This document shows, piece after piece, positions 7,767 through 16,405 of a stretch of DNA of 64,000 nucleotides. Source of the stretch: Actinomadura atramentaria DSM 43919 (GTDB lineage Bacteria; Actinomycetota; Actinomycetes; Streptosporangiales; Streptosporangiaceae). Each line of letters opens with the position of its first letter. The first letter of the stretch is position 1. The translations under genes and the position numbers were made by a program. The stretch is from assembly GCF_000381885.1 (NCBI RefSeq), contig NZ_KB907211.1, positions 372,001 to 436,000 of the forward strand. Direction: 5' to 3'. A model generated the notes under the pieces. It had not been told where the DNA came from, did no database searches, and worked only from the letters and a program-made list of their open reading frames with translations.

Positions 7767-8840
7767 GTGGCCGTACACCAAGCCGAGCACCCGACCGATC
7801 AGCGCGCAGCCGCGCTGCGCGACAGCCCGTTCCTGCGCGCCTGCCGCCGCGAGCCCGTCGACCGCACCCCCGTCTGGTACATGCGCCAGGCCGGGCGCGC
7901 GCTGCCGGAGTACCTGCGCGTCCGCGAGGGCGTCCCGATGCTGGAGGCGTGCCGCAGACCGGACCTGATCACCGAGATCACGCTCCAGCCGGTGCGGCGC
8001 TACGGCGTGGACGCGGCGATCTTCTTCAGCGACATCGTGGTGCCGCTCAAGGCCGTCGGCGTGGACCTGGACATCAAGCCGGGCGTGGGGCCGGTCATCG
8101 CGGAGCCGGTGCGCGACGAGGCGGCCGTCCGGGCGATCCGCGCGCTGACGCCCGACGACGTGCCGTACGTGGCCGAGGCCGTCCGGAACCTGGCCGGGGA
8201 GCTGGGCGCGACGCCGCTCATCGGGTTCGCGGGCGCGCCGTTCACGCTGGCGTCGTACCTGATCGAGGGCGGCCCGTCCAAGGGCCACGACCGCACCAAG
8301 GCCATGATGTACGGGCGGCCGGACCTGTGGGCCGCGCTGATGGAGACGCTGACCGACCTGACGCTGGCGTTCCTGCGCGTGCAGGTCGAGGCGGGCGCGA
8401 GCGCGATCCAGCTCTTCGACTCGTGGGTGGGCGCGGTGTCGCCGATCGACTACCGCACGTCGGTCCTGCCGTACTCGCGCCGCATCCTCGACGAGATCGG
8501 CGAGCTGGGCGTCCCGCGCATCCACTTCGGGGTGGGCGCGGGCGAGCTGCTCGGGCAGATGTCCGAGGCGGGCGCGGACGTCGTGGGCGTCGACTGGCGC
8601 GTCCCGCTGGACGTCGCGGCCAAGCGGGTCGGGCCGGGCAAGGCGCTCCAAGGCAATCTGGACCCGGCGACGCTGTTCACGCCGTGGAGCGTCATCGAGA
8701 GCCGGACCCGTCTCGTCCTCGACAACGCGAAGGCGGCCGAGGGGCACATCTTCAACCTGGGCCACGGCGTCCAGCCGCGCACGGACCCGGACGTCCTCAC
8801 CCGCCTCACGGAATTCGTCCACGAGCAGACTGCGAAGTAG
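7767..8840 (+). CDS. hemE: Uroporphyrinogen decarboxylase
   Basis: A 357-residue enzyme that converts uroporphyrinogen III to coproporphyrinogen III in haem biosynthesis. The N-terminal signature [20 protein letters not shown] and the later [19 protein letters not shown] and [10 protein letters not shown] are typical of HemE, as is the C-terminal ILNLGHG-type motif (FNLGHGVQP). The GTG at 7767 gives the usual family length; an ATG at 7689 would add 26 unconserved residues. It is the first gene of hemE-cgoX-chdC, with only 4 nt to the next start. Confidence 0.96.
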   Translation: MAVHQAEHPTDQRAAALRDSPFLRACRREPVDRTPVWYMRQAGRALPEYLRVREGVPMLEACRRPDLITEITLQPVRRYGVDAAIFFSDIVVPLKAVGVDLDIKPGVGPVIAEPVRDEAAVRAIRALTPDDVPYVAEAVRNLAGELGATPLIGFAGAPFTLASYLIEGGPSKGHDRTKAMMYGRPDLWAALMETLTDLTLAFLRVQVEAGASAIQLFDSWVGAVSPIDYRTSVLPYSRRILDEIGELGVPRIHFGVGAGELLGQMSEAGADVVGVDWRVPLDVAAKRVGPGKALQGNLDPATLFTPWSVIESRTRLVLDNAKAAEGHIFNLGHGVQPRTDPDVLTRLTEFVHEQTAK

Positions 8841-8844
8841 GAAC

Positions 8845-10359
8845 GTGCGAACCATCGTCATCGGCGCGGGCATCGCCGGGCTCGCCGCCGCGCGCTCGCT
8901 GGCGCTGCGCGGCGTCCGGGTGACGGTGCTGGAGGGCTCGCCGCGGATCGGCGGGAAGCTGCACGTCAGCGAGGTCGCCGGGGTTCCGGTGGACGAGGGC
9001 GCGGAGTCGATGCTGGCGCGGCGGCCGGAGGGCGTCGGCCTGGTCCGGGCGCTGGGGCGCGGCGACGAGCTGGTGCATCCGGGCGGGTCGGGGTCGGCGA
9101 TCCTGAGCCGCGGCGAGCTGCGGGCGCTGCCCGCGGGCCAGATGATGGGCGTCCCGGCGGACCTCGGCGCGCTGGCGTCGTCGGGGGTGCTGTCCACGGG
9201 CGGCCTGGCGCGCGTCCCGCTCGACCTGGCGCTGCCCGCGACGCGGCGCGGCGGGGACGTGTCCGTCGCGGCGTACGTCGGGGCGCGGCTGGGCCGCGAG
9301 GCCGTGGACCGGCTGGTGGAGCCGCTGCTCGGCGGCGTCTACGCGGGCCGCGTCGAGCTGCTGTCGTTCGAGGCGACGATGCCCGCGCTGGCGTCGGCCG
9401 CGCGGGCGCACCGGTCGCTGATCCAGGCGGCGCGCGGCCTGCGGGCGGCGTCGCCCGCGTCGCCCGGGCCGGTGTTCGCGACGCTGCCGGGCGGGATCGG
9501 GACGCTCCCGGGACTCGTCGCCGCCGACGTGGAACGCGCCGGTGGCGAGATCAGGACCGGCGCGACGGTGCGGGAGCTGCGCCGCCGCACCGAGGACGGC
9601 CGCGACGTCTGGCGGCTGGTCGTCGGCTCCGCCCGCGACCCGGAGGTCCTGACGGCCGACGCGGTCGTGCTGGCCGTCCCCGCCGCGCCCGCCGCGCGGC
9701 TGCTGGCCGAGGACGTGCCCGCCGCCGCACGCGAGCTGGCGGCGATCGAGTACGCGAGCATGGCGATCGTGACGCTGGCGTACCGGCCGAGCGCGTTCCC
9801 GGAGCTGCCGACCGGCACCGGGTACCTGGTGCCCGCCGTCGAGGGCCGCGCCGTCAAGGCCGTCACCTACAGTTCGGTGAAGTGGCCGCACCTGCGGGAC
9901 CGCGATCCCGACGTGATCGCGGTGCGCTGCTCGATCGGCCGGTTCGGCGACGAGGCGGCGTTGCAGCGCAGCGACGACGAGCTGAAGGCCGCCGCCCTCG
10001 CGGAGCTGGCGGCGACGTCCCGGGTGACGGAGCTGCCGATCGACGCCCGCGTGACCCGGTGGGGCGGCGGGCTCCCGCAGTACAACGTGGGGCACGCCGA
10101 CCGCGTGGGGCGCGTCCGCGCCGCCGTGGCCGCCGTCCCCGGACTGGCCGTCGCGGGCGCCGCCTACGACGGCGTCGGCATCCCCGCCTGCCTCGCGTCG
10201 GCCGACGCGGCGGCCGGGCGGATACTGGAACATCTGGAGCGTCGGGGAGGAGCGGAGCATGGCAGCGACGGAGAGGGAGGGCCGGCCGAAGGCGCGGGAC
10301 CTGAACCAGGTGATCCGCTACACGATGTGGTCGGTCTTCCGGGTGAGGACCCCCGGTGA
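8845..10359 (+). CDS. cgoX: Coproporphyrinogen III / protoporphyrinogen oxidase (HemY/CgoX type)
   Basis: A 504-residue FAD enzyme from a GTG start. It has an N-terminal dinucleotide-binding motif ([19 protein letters not shown]), then the family signatures [11 protein letters not shown] and [14 protein letters not shown], and a C-terminal FAD-contact region ([20 protein letters not shown]). With a ChdC/HemQ gene downstream it most likely oxidises coproporphyrinogen III to coproporphyrin III in the coproporphyrin-dependent haem route. The conserved protein ends near residue 470; a ~33-residue tail of low conservation continues 101 nt into chdC in another frame. Confidence 0.94.
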   Translation: MRTIVIGAGIAGLAAARSLALRGVRVTVLEGSPRIGGKLHVSEVAGVPVDEGAESMLARRPEGVGLVRALGRGDELVHPGGSGSAILSRGELRALPAGQMMGVPADLGALASSGVLSTGGLARVPLDLALPATRRGGDVSVAAYVGARLGREAVDRLVEPLLGGVYAGRVELLSFEATMPALASAARAHRSLIQAARGLRAASPASPGPVFATLPGGIGTLPGLVAADVERAGGEIRTGATVRELRRRTEDGRDVWRLVVGSARDPEVLTADAVVLAVPAAPAARLLAEDVPAAARELAAIEYASMAIVTLAYRPSAFPELPTGTGYLVPAVEGRAVKAVTYSSVKWPHLRDRDPDVIAVRCSIGRFGDEAALQRSDDELKAAALAELAATSRVTELPIDARVTRWGGGLPQYNVGHADRVGRVRAAVAAVPGLAVAGAAYDGVGIPACLASADAAAGRILEHLERRGGAEHGSDGEGGPAEGAGPEPGDPLHDVVGLPGEDPR

Positions 10360-10963
10360 GTTCGGCGAGCGCGACGCCGCCGAGGTCGCGGCCGTGCTCG
10401 ACCAGGCCGCCGAGAAGGACGTGGTGACGCGCGGCGCCTACGACGTCGCGGGCCTGCGCGCCGACGCCGACTACCTGTTCTGGTGGCACGCGCCGACCGC
10501 CGAGGACCTCCAGGAGGTCTACACGCGGTTCCGCCGCACGGCGGTGGGCCGCGCGAGCGACCCGGTGTGGTCGCAGATGGCGCTGCACCGGCCCGCCGAG
10601 TTCAACAAGAGCCACGTCCCGGCGTTCCTGGCCGAGGAGCAGGCCCGCGACTACGTGTGCGTGTACCCGTTCGTCCGGTCCTACGACTGGTACCTGCTGC
10701 CGGACGAGGAGCGCCGCGCGATGCTCGCCGAGCACGGGCAGATGGCGCGCGGCTACCCCGACGTGCGGGCGAACACGGTGTCGTCGTTCGCGCTGGGCGA
10801 CTACGAGTGGATGCTGGCGTTCGAGGCCGACGAGCTGCACCGCATCGTGGACCTGATGCGCCATCTGCGCGGGTCGCGGGCGCGGCTGCACGTCCGCGAG
10901 GAGGTGCCGTTCTACACCGGCCGCCGCCGCGACATCGGCGAGCTGATCGCGTCCCTGCCGTAA
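10259..10963 (+). CDS. chdC: Coproheme decarboxylase
   Basis: A 234-residue ChdC (HemQ) protein of the chlorite-dismutase-like superfamily. It oxidatively removes two propionate carboxyls from coprohaem to give haem b. Typical features are [19 protein letters not shown], the catalytic-Tyr region [17 protein letters not shown], and the His-containing EEQARD/MLAEHG region. The ATG at 10259 is preceded by GGAGGAG. It overlaps the upstream cgoX gene by 101 nt. Its presence assigns the cell to the coproporphyrin-dependent branch; the ferrochelatase gene is not in the window. Confidence 0.95.
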   Translation: MAATEREGRPKARDLNQVIRYTMWSVFRVRTPGEFGERDAAEVAAVLDQAAEKDVVTRGAYDVAGLRADADYLFWWHAPTAEDLQEVYTRFRRTAVGRASDPVWSQMALHRPAEFNKSHVPAFLAEEQARDYVCVYPFVRSYDWYLLPDEERRAMLAEHGQMARGYPDVRANTVSSFALGDYEWMLAFEADELHRIVDLMRHLRGSRARLHVREEVPFYTGRRRDIGELIASLP

Positions 10964-10971
10964 CGCTGGGA

Positions 10972-10999
10972 GCCGGGACGGGCGGACGCCCGTCCCGGC
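10972..10999. terminator. 13-bp hairpin between chdC and msrB
   Basis: GCCGGGACGGGCG (10972-10984) pairs perfectly with 10987-10999, just after the chdC stop and just past the end of the convergent msrB gene. There is no clear U-run, as is common in high-GC actinomycetes. It probably serves both genes. Confidence 0.7.
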
Positions 11000-11019
11000 C
11001 CCGTGTCAGGGCTCCGGCG

Positions 11020-11421
11020 TCACTCGGCCGGTTCCAGCGTCAGCGAGACCGAGTTGATGCAGTACCGGTCGTCGGTGGGGGTGTCGTACCCCTCGCCGTG
11101 GAAGACGTGCCCGAGGTGCGAGTCGCACGTGGCGCACCGCACCTCGACGCGGGTCATCCCGAGCGAGTCGTCCTGCTTGAGGACGACCGCCTCCGACTTG
11201 GACGGCTCGAAGAACGACGGCCACCCGCAGTGGGACTCGAACTTCGCCTCCGAGCGGAACAGCTCGGTGCCGCAGGCGCGGCACCGGTACACGCCGACGG
11301 TCTTGGTGTCGGTGTACTCGCCGGTGAACGGCCGTTCGGTGCCGGCCTCGCGCAGGACGTGGAACTCCTCCGGGCTGAGCTGCGCCCGCCACTCCGCGTC
11401 GCTCTTGCGGATCTTCTCCAT
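11020..11421 (-). CDS. msrB: Peptide-methionine (R)-S-oxide reductase
   Basis: A 133-residue MsrB that repairs oxidised methionine in proteins. Both zinc-binding Cys pairs are present (CRAC and CATC), with the family motifs [11 protein letters not shown] and [11 protein letters not shown], the last holding the catalytic Cys. The length is normal for single-domain MsrB. TACCGT lies 7 nt before the ATG, consistent with a leaderless transcript. It is convergent with chdC and divergent from the LigD-like polymerase gene. Confidence 0.95.
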   Translation of the reverse strand: MEKIRKSDAEWRAQLSPEEFHVLREAGTERPFTGEYTDTKTVGVYRCRACGTELFRSEAKFESHCGWPSFFEPSKSEAVVLKQDDSLGMTRVEVRCATCDSHLGHVFHGEGYDTPTDDRYCINSVSLTLEPAE

Positions 11422-11506
11422 GCCCCTGACGGTACCTCGGCGCGTGCGGCGCGCCGCGCCGAGGGCGGCCCCGGGAGCTGTCGGACCCCTGGGTTACCGT
11501 GCGGAT

Positions 11507-12562
11507 ATGGCCTCGCCCTTCATCGAGATCCCGGTCGGGGATCGGCTCGTCAAGGTGAGCAATCCCGACCGCGTCTACTTTCCGGAGCACGGCTACACCA
11601 AGCGGCGTCTCGTGGAGTACTACCTGGCGGTCGGCGACGGCATCCTGCGCGCCACGCGGGACCGGCCGACGACGCTGGAGCGCTGGCCGTCCGGGGTGTT
11701 CCCCGGCGCGAAGCTGGCGACGCGCGCGGACGGCCGCAACGCCGACGCGTTCTACCAGAAGCGCGTTCCGAAGGGCGCGCCCGACTGGGTCGGCACGGCC
11801 CGCATCGACTTCCCGTCCGGCCGCTCGGCGGACGAGGTGTGCCCCACGGAGCGGGCGGTGATCGCGTGGGCGGCGAACCTCGGCACGCTGACGTTCCATC
11901 CGTGGCCGGTCCGCGCGGCCGACGTCGACCACCCCGACGAGCTGCGCATCGACCTGGACCCGCAGCCCGGCACCGGTTTCGCCGACGCGGTCCGCGTCGC
12001 GCTCGGCCCCGCCCGCGACCTGCTGGACGAGCTGGGTTACACGGGTTTCGTCAAGACGTCCGGCAAGCACGGCGTCCACATCTACGTGCGGATCGAGCCG
12101 CGCTGGACGTTCACCGAGGTCCGCCGGGCCGCGCTCGCGTTCGGCCGGGAGATCGAGCGCCGCGCCCCCCGCGAGATCACCACGAAGTGGTGGAAGGAGG
12201 AGCGCGGCGAGCAGGTCTTCGTGGACTTCAACCAGAACGCGCGGGACCGGACGATCGCGTCGGCGTACAGCGTCCGCCCGGTCCCGGCCGCGACCGTGTC
12301 GGCCCCGGTGACGTGGGACGAGCTGCCGGACGTCGCCACCGAGGACTTCACGATCGCGACGATGCCCGCGCGCTTCGCCGAGCTGGGCGACGTCCACGCC
12401 GCCATCGACGACCGCCGGTTTTCCCTGGAGCCCCTGCTCGACCTGGCCGACCGCGACGAACGCGACCACGGCCTCGGCGACATGCCGTACCCGCCCAACT
12501 ACCCGAAGATGGCGGGCGAGCCCAAACGGGTCCAACCCAGCAAGGCCCGCCCCACCGAATGA
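11507..12562 (+). CDS. LigD-type polymerase/primase domain protein
   Basis: A 351-residue protein matching the polymerase (archaeo-eukaryotic primase-like) domain of LigD used in non-homologous end joining. Visible features are the N-terminal VSNPDRVYFP, YYLAVGDGILRATRDRPTTLERWP, the metal-binding ELRIDLDPQPG, SGKHGVHIYV, and the C-terminal DMPYPPNYPKM. There is no ligase or nuclease domain, and no Ku gene adjacent. A separate LigC-like ligase lies at 27.5-28.5 kb. The ATG at 11507 gives the standard N-terminus; TACCGT lies 6 nt upstream, so the mRNA may be leaderless. Confidence 0.92.
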   Translation: MASPFIEIPVGDRLVKVSNPDRVYFPEHGYTKRRLVEYYLAVGDGILRATRDRPTTLERWPSGVFPGAKLATRADGRNADAFYQKRVPKGAPDWVGTARIDFPSGRSADEVCPTERAVIAWAANLGTLTFHPWPVRAADVDHPDELRIDLDPQPGTGFADAVRVALGPARDLLDELGYTGFVKTSGKHGVHIYVRIEPRWTFTEVRRAALAFGREIERRAPREITTKWWKEERGEQVFVDFNQNARDRTIASAYSVRPVPAATVSAPVTWDELPDVATEDFTIATMPARFAELGDVHAAIDDRRFSLEPLLDLADRDERDHGLGDMPYPPNYPKMAGEPKRVQPSKARPTE

Positions 12563-12600
12563 CGGCACTGCGGGCGCTGATGTCCTAGGAGGTGGTTCCC

Positions 12601-12834
12601 GTGGAAGCCGATGTCCGGGCCGTCCTCACCGAGGCCGTCCAGGAACCCGAGGACGCCGAAGACCTGGCGACCGCCCTGTTGGACCGCGTCGGCGCGGTCG
12701 GCGGGACGGAGTTGGAGACGCCCGCCCGTTCCGTCCCCGTACGACGGGCGGACTTCGACGCGGCCTGGTGGCGGCCGGTGTCGAAGGCCGCGAACCCGGC
12801 GAGCCGGGACGGTTCCTCGGCCCACCCGGCGTGA
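12601..12834 (+). CDS. Small hypothetical protein
   Basis: A 77-residue protein. The GTG at 12601 is selected because AGGAGGTG lies about 8 nt upstream, a strong ribosome-binding site. The first ~30 residues are acidic and helical (VEADVRAVLTEAVQEPEDAEDLATALLDRVG). I recognise no family. It sits between the LigD-like gene and the RmlD-like gene on the same strand. Confidence 0.6.
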   Translation: MEADVRAVLTEAVQEPEDAEDLATALLDRVGAVGGTELETPARSVPVRRADFDAAWWRPVSKAANPASRDGSSAHPA

Positions 12835-12854
12835 GGGTCCTATCGTTTCCGCCC

Positions 12855-13673
12855 GTGAGCATTCTGATCGTGGGCGGAAGCGGTTACCTGGGCCGCTGTG
12901 TCGTCCGGCAAGCCGTCGCTGCCGGGCACGCCGTGGCAGCCACCTACACCCGCCGTCCCGGTGACGCCGACGTGCGGTGGCTGTCCGTCGACCTGCGCGT
13001 TCCCGAGCAGATCGCCGCCGCCTTCACCGCCGTCCGCCCGTCCGTCGTGATCAACGTCGCGGTCCGGTCGGCGGACTGGGCCACCACCGCTGACGGAGCC
13101 GCACGCCTGGCCGCCGCGGTCGGTGGGCACGGGTGCCGTCTGGTCCACGTCTCCAGCGACGCCGTCTTCTCCGGCAGGGACGTCCACTACGACGAGAACG
13201 CCCTCCCCGATCCCGTCACGCCCTACGGTGCGGCGAAGGCCGCCGCCGAATCGGCGATCCGCGCGCTGACTCCCTCGGCCGTCATCGCCCGCACCTCCCT
13301 GATCATCGGAGACGGCGACTCCAAACACGAGACGCTCGTCCGCGACCTCGCCACCGGGCGACGCGACGGTGAACTGTTCGTCGACGACATCCGCTGCCCG
13401 GTCCACGCCGACGACCTCGCCGCCGCCCTCCTGGAGATCGCCGCCGGAGACGGAACCGGGACCGTCCACCTCGCCGGGACGGACGCGGTCAGCCGCCACG
13501 AACTCGGCGTCCTCCTCGCCCGCCGCGACGGACTCGACCCCGCCCTGCTGCGACCCGGCCGCCGCGCCGACTCCGCGAGGCCGGGAGCACTGGATATCCG
13601 CCTCGACGGAACCCGCACCCAGAAACAACTCACGACCCGCCTGCGCGGCGCACACGAGTTCCTCGCGCGGTAA
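12855..13673 (+). CDS. NAD(P)-dependent reductase of the RmlD / extended SDR family
   Basis: A 272-residue protein starting at GTG, with an N-terminal Rossmann motif (ILIVGGSGYLGRCVV), HVSSDAVFSG after the Ser/Thr position, and the catalytic YGAAKAAAE. These are typical of dTDP-4-dehydrorhamnose reductase-like enzymes. The natural substrate is not deducible: no other rhamnose genes are near, and stand-alone RmlD-like proteins often have other roles. A longer frame starts at 12768 but runs over the end of the preceding gene. Confidence 0.85.
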   Translation: MSILIVGGSGYLGRCVVRQAVAAGHAVAATYTRRPGDADVRWLSVDLRVPEQIAAAFTAVRPSVVINVAVRSADWATTADGAARLAAAVGGHGCRLVHVSSDAVFSGRDVHYDENALPDPVTPYGAAKAAAESAIRALTPSAVIARTSLIIGDGDSKHETLVRDLATGRRDGELFVDDIRCPVHADDLAAALLEIAAGDGTGTVHLAGTDAVSRHELGVLLARRDGLDPALLRPGRRADSARPGALDIRLDGTRTQKQLTTRLRGAHEFLAR

Positions 13674-13701
13674 GAGCCGGGACGCGGGAAACGGGTGATG
13701 T

Positions 13702-13815
13702 TCACCAGGGGCCGTCGCGGGGGGTCGGCCCGTGTTCGGTGACGAGCGCGGCCAGCATCACGCGCAGCACGGTGATCCGGGCGGCGGCATCCGAGCCGTA
13801 GATCCCGATGGTCAC
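13702..13815 (-). CDS. Short unexplained open frame downstream of the DUF397 genes
   Basis: A 37-codon frame beginning with GTG reads VTIGIYGSDAAARITVLRVM and continues to a TGA at 13702. Its composition is protein-like rather than shadow-like and it follows DUF397 copy 1 in a different frame. It could be a small gene or the remnant of a longer gene's C-terminus. No family is recognised. Confidence 0.25.
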   Translation of the reverse strand: MTIGIYGSDAAARITVLRVMLAALVTEHGPTPRDGPW

Positions 13816-13852
13816 GCTGGTCGGGGTGGCGTCGAAGGTGGGGGCGGCGGGG

Positions 13853-14053
13853 TTACCAGCCCGGGTCGAGGACGCCGGACTTCGCGTGGGTGAGGAATGC
13901 GGTGGCGGCCTCGGCGGGGAGGGCCAGGTGACCGGCTTCGGGGTGCTTGGAGTCGCGGACGCCGAGGGCGCTCGGTAGGGCGGCCAGTTCCACGCAGTCG
14001 CCACCCTTGGTGGCGGTGGAGCGGGTTGCCTTGCGCCAGGTCGGACGGGTCAT
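13853..14053 (-). CDS. DUF397 protein, locus 1 copy 1
   Basis: A 66-residue DUF397 protein: TWRKATRST near the N-terminus, GGDCVELA, VRDSKHPEAGHLALP, and a helix ending FLTHAKSGVL. The family includes BldB-like developmental regulators in Streptomyces and typically pairs with an XRE regulator. This copy differs from locus 1 copy 3 at only a few residues, so the array arose by recent duplication. It is the last of three on this strand. Confidence 0.92.
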   Translation of the reverse strand: MTRPTWRKATRSTATKGGDCVELAALPSALGVRDSKHPEAGHLALPAEAATAFLTHAKSGVLDPGW

Positions 14054-14121
14054 GGGGTCTCCTTTGCTTGGGCGGGCACCGACGACGCATCTGTACCCGC
14101 CACCACGAGCCCGCAATGCGG

Positions 14122-14153
14122 CGAGGCCCATCCCGGTCAGGGGACGGGCCTCG
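14122..14153. terminator. Hairpin between DUF397 copies 1 and 2
   Basis: CGAGGCCCATCCC (14122-14134) pairs with 14141-14153 with one mismatch. It lies downstream of DUF397 copy 2 and is repeated almost exactly after copy 3. It may terminate transcription or moderate read-through to copy 1. Confidence 0.55.
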
Positions 14154-14170
14154 GGAGTGGGGCGGCGGGG

Positions 14171-14368
14171 TTACCAGTGCGGGTCGAGGGTGCCGGACTT
14201 CGCTTGGGTGAGGAATGCGGTGGCGGCCTTGGCGGGGAGGGTCAGGTGGCCCGCGTCCGGGTGTTTGGAGTCGCGGACGCCGAGGGCGCTCGGTAGGGCG
14301 GCCAGTTCCACGCAGTTGCCGCCTTGGGCGGTGGAGCGGGTTGCCTTGCGCCAGGTGGGACGGGGCAT
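14171..14368 (-). CDS. DUF397 protein, locus 1 copy 2
   Basis: A 65-residue paralogue of its neighbours, with WRKATRSTAQGGNCVELA, VRDSKHPDAGHLTLP and FLTQAKSGTLDPHW. It is two codons shorter than copies 1 and 3 in the segment before the conserved Cys. The ~120-nt spacers on both sides are also near-identical, so each duplication included the intergenic hairpin. Confidence 0.92.
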   Translation of the reverse strand: MPRPTWRKATRSTAQGGNCVELAALPSALGVRDSKHPDAGHLTLPAKAATAFLTQAKSGTLDPHW

Positions 14369-14435
14369 GGGGGATCTCCCTTGGTCGGGGGTCGGTGCGT
14401 GGAGGTCTACCCCCGACGAGGTCCCGACAATGCGG

Positions 14436-14468
14436 CGAGGCCCATCCCGGTCAGGGGGACGGGCCTCG
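14436..14468. terminator. Hairpin between DUF397 copies 2 and 3
   Basis: CGAGGCCCATCCC (14436-14448) pairs with 14456-14468 with one mismatch. It is the sister of the hairpin at 14122-14153, with one extra G in the loop. Confidence 0.55.
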
Positions 14469-14485
14469 GGAGCGGGGCGGCGCGG

Positions 14486-14686
14486 TTACCAGCGCGGGTC
14501 GAGGACGCCGGACTTCGCGTCGGTGAGGAATGCGGTGGCGGCCTCGGTGGGGAGGGTCAGGTGACCGGCCTCGGGGTGCTTGGAGTCGCGGACGCCCAGC
14601 GCGCTCGGTAGGGCCGCCAGCTCCACGCAGTCGCCACCCTTGGTGACGGTGGAGCGGGTTGCCTTACGCCAGGTCGGACGGGTCAT
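14486..14686 (-). CDS. DUF397 protein, locus 1 copy 3 (next to XRE gene)
   Basis: A 66-residue DUF397 protein (WRKATRSTVTKGGDCVELA, VRDSKHPEAGHLTLP, FLTDAKSGVLDPRW). Its start lies inside the end of the XRE gene (23-nt overlap), so it is probably coupled to the regulator in translation and is the ancestral partner. An ATG three bases further upstream is also possible. Confidence 0.93.
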   Translation of the reverse strand: MTRPTWRKATRSTVTKGGDCVELAALPSALGVRDSKHPEAGHLTLPTEAATAFLTDAKSGVLDPRW

Positions 14687-15491
14687 CAAAACTCTCCATC
14701 ACTCGCTCGATCAGACGCCGGGAGGCGTCCTCGGACAGAGCCACGGCGCCGATGCAGTCGTACCACACGGAGAAGTCGAGGACTTCGGCGGGCTCTTCGA
14801 CCAGTCTTCCACCACCCGGAGCCTCGGTGAACGCGATTTCCCCTTCCGCAACGCGGGCCAGCCGGAATGCGCCATCCATGCCGGGATGGGCTCCGGCACG
14901 CCAAGGCGCGATGCGGATGATGTAGTCGGGATGCTTCGACAACTCCAGCAGCCGCGCGAGCTGGGCCTTCATGACCTCCGGGCCGCCGACCCAGTGGTAG
15001 AGGACCGACTGGCTGAGCAGGACCTGGAGCCGGGGCGCGTCGGGGCGGGACAGGATCGACTGCCGCTTCATGCGCTTGATGACTTCGGCCTCCAGATCCT
15101 TGAAACGCCCGGCACGCAAACACGCGCGGGCGTAGTCCTCGGTCTGGAGCAGGCCGGGGATCAGCGAGTGCTCGTAAATTTTGATGAGGTAGGCCCGCTT
15201 CTCGTAGTCCACGAACTGGCGGAACCAGTCACGATTGTGGGCAAGTCGGGCGAACATCAGCAGGCGGCGGAAGAACCCTTGCGAGCCGTACAGCTCGTCC
15301 ATCGCGTCGCACAGCTCTTCGGTGGGTGGGCGCTGGCCCGACTCCACGTTGTTTACAGTCTGCCGATGCGTTTTCGCCCTCCTGGCCAGCAGCGACTGCG
15401 AGATGCCGTGGACGGTCCGCCATCGACGCACCTCGAAGGCGAGCCAGTCCCAGAGCGAATTGTCCGGATCGATCTCGTCGGCGAGCGTCAT
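14664..15491 (-). CDS. XRE-family regulator with DUF5753 (Scr1-type antitoxin-like) domain
   Basis: A 275-residue protein. Residues ~15-75 form a Cro/C1-type helix-turn-helix (RRWRTVHGISQSLLARRAKTHRQTVNNVESGQRPPTEELCDAMDELYG). Residues ~95-270 match the DUF5753 domain: YLIKIYEHSLIPGLLQTEDYARACL, then RMKRQSILSRPDAPRLQVLLSQSVLY and IRIAPWRAGAHPGMDGAF. Such genes pair with DUF397 genes across filamentous actinomycetes (WhiJ-like loci). The HTH sequence differs from that of the XRE protein at the end of the window, so the two should bind different sites. It is divergent from the gene at 15642. Confidence 0.94.
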   Translation of the reverse strand: MTLADEIDPDNSLWDWLAFEVRRWRTVHGISQSLLARRAKTHRQTVNNVESGQRPPTEELCDAMDELYGSQGFFRRLLMFARLAHNRDWFRQFVDYEKRAYLIKIYEHSLIPGLLQTEDYARACLRAGRFKDLEAEVIKRMKRQSILSRPDAPRLQVLLSQSVLYHWVGGPEVMKAQLARLLELSKHPDYIIRIAPWRAGAHPGMDGAFRLARVAEGEIAFTEAPGGGRLVEEPAEVLDFSVWYDCIGAVALSEDASRRLIERVMESFDDPSDLA

Positions 15492-15641
15492 GGCAGCCCC
15501 CTAACGTAAGCAGTTGTTGACGCTTCGTGGCGAGAGTAACGGGGACGGAGGACGATCGGTAGAGCGCAGGGAAAACTCGGTCAAGATTTTTTAGGCCGGG
15601 GTTCGATCATGCTCAAAACGGCCCCGGAAGGAAGGAGCGCG

Positions 15642-16085
15642 ATGCCGACGCATCGGCGGTTCCCTTATGGGAACGCCCCGAACATCGTCCCGCCGCCCGT
15701 TATGGAAAGAGCGGAGAGGATCGATGACGCTGACTGGAATTCCCAGTTCGGTGAGAATCCCAATCACGAGCCGCCCGAACCGCCCGAGCCGCCCCGGCCG
15801 GTCAACCAGCGGGTCGTCTTCCTGGAGGCGCTGGGCATGACGCTGGGGGAGCGGTACTCCGGCGTGTCGACCGAGGTCGCCCGTTTCACCGCCGGGCTGC
15901 CGCCGATCCTGCGCATCCGCTGGCGCAACATCGGCAAGGACGTCGGGGCCGACCTCACGCACGACGGCTGGACGTTCGTCTGGGGGTTCGACCCGCGTCG
16001 CGTCATCGGGCCGGCCGGAGACCCGGTGCGGGCCGCCCAGGTCATCGCGGCCGTCCTCGGGATTCCCGAACGTCCCGGACGCTGA
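15642..16085 (+). CDS. Hypothetical protein divergent from the XRE/DUF397 locus
   Basis: A 147-residue protein. The ATG at 15642 has GGAAGGAAGGAG immediately upstream and is preferred over one at 15609. The N-terminal ~45 residues are low-complexity, including a Pro/Glu run near PPEPPEPPRP. The C-terminal ~80 residues look folded: VARFTAGLPPILRIRWRNIG, THDGWTFVWGFDPRRVIG and an Ala-rich helix. I recognise no family. A gene in the same position beside the second XRE locus (63673) shares an F-[VI]-W-G motif. Confidence 0.75.
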   Translation: MPTHRRFPYGNAPNIVPPPVMERAERIDDADWNSQFGENPNHEPPEPPEPPRPVNQRVVFLEALGMTLGERYSGVSTEVARFTAGLPPILRIRWRNIGKDVGADLTHDGWTFVWGFDPRRVIGPAGDPVRAAQVIAAVLGIPERPGR

Positions 16086-16086
16086 C

Positions 16087-16192
16087 CCCGCCCGCCCGCC
16101 CGCCCGCCCGCCGCCCGTCCGTCCGCCCGCCCGCCGCCCGCCGCCCGTCCGTCCGTCCGCCTGTCCGTCGTCCGTCCGCCTGTCCCTGACGG
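16087..16192. repeat. Low-complexity CCCG/TCCG repeat tract
   Basis: About 105 nt made of runs of CCCG, CCG and TCCG units directly after the stop of the previous gene. The units vary in length and order, so it is a degenerate microsatellite. The rest of the gap to 16405 shows nothing gene-like on either strand beyond biased shadow frames. Confidence 0.8.
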
Positions 16193-16405
16193 CTCCCTCA
16201 GCGAGTTCGCGGCCAGCCATGTCGCCCATCGGGATCGCAAGCTTCGCCGCGCCGGGGTCGTCCGTCCGGGTCTGGTCTCGTCTTTCATTCGGGTCGTTCC
16301 CATCGCCCATCAGGACAGGTAGAGACAGGCTAGGGCGTCCCTCGGCCCGGATCAGTGCCGGGGCGTCCGTGGTGCGCGGCCGGGATCGTCCGTCGAAGGA
16401 GCGTC

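Noticed and set aside
12592..12600. GTG at 12592 as start of the small gene
   Set aside because: That GTG lies within the Shine-Dalgarno sequence AGGAGGTG that serves the GTG at 12601.
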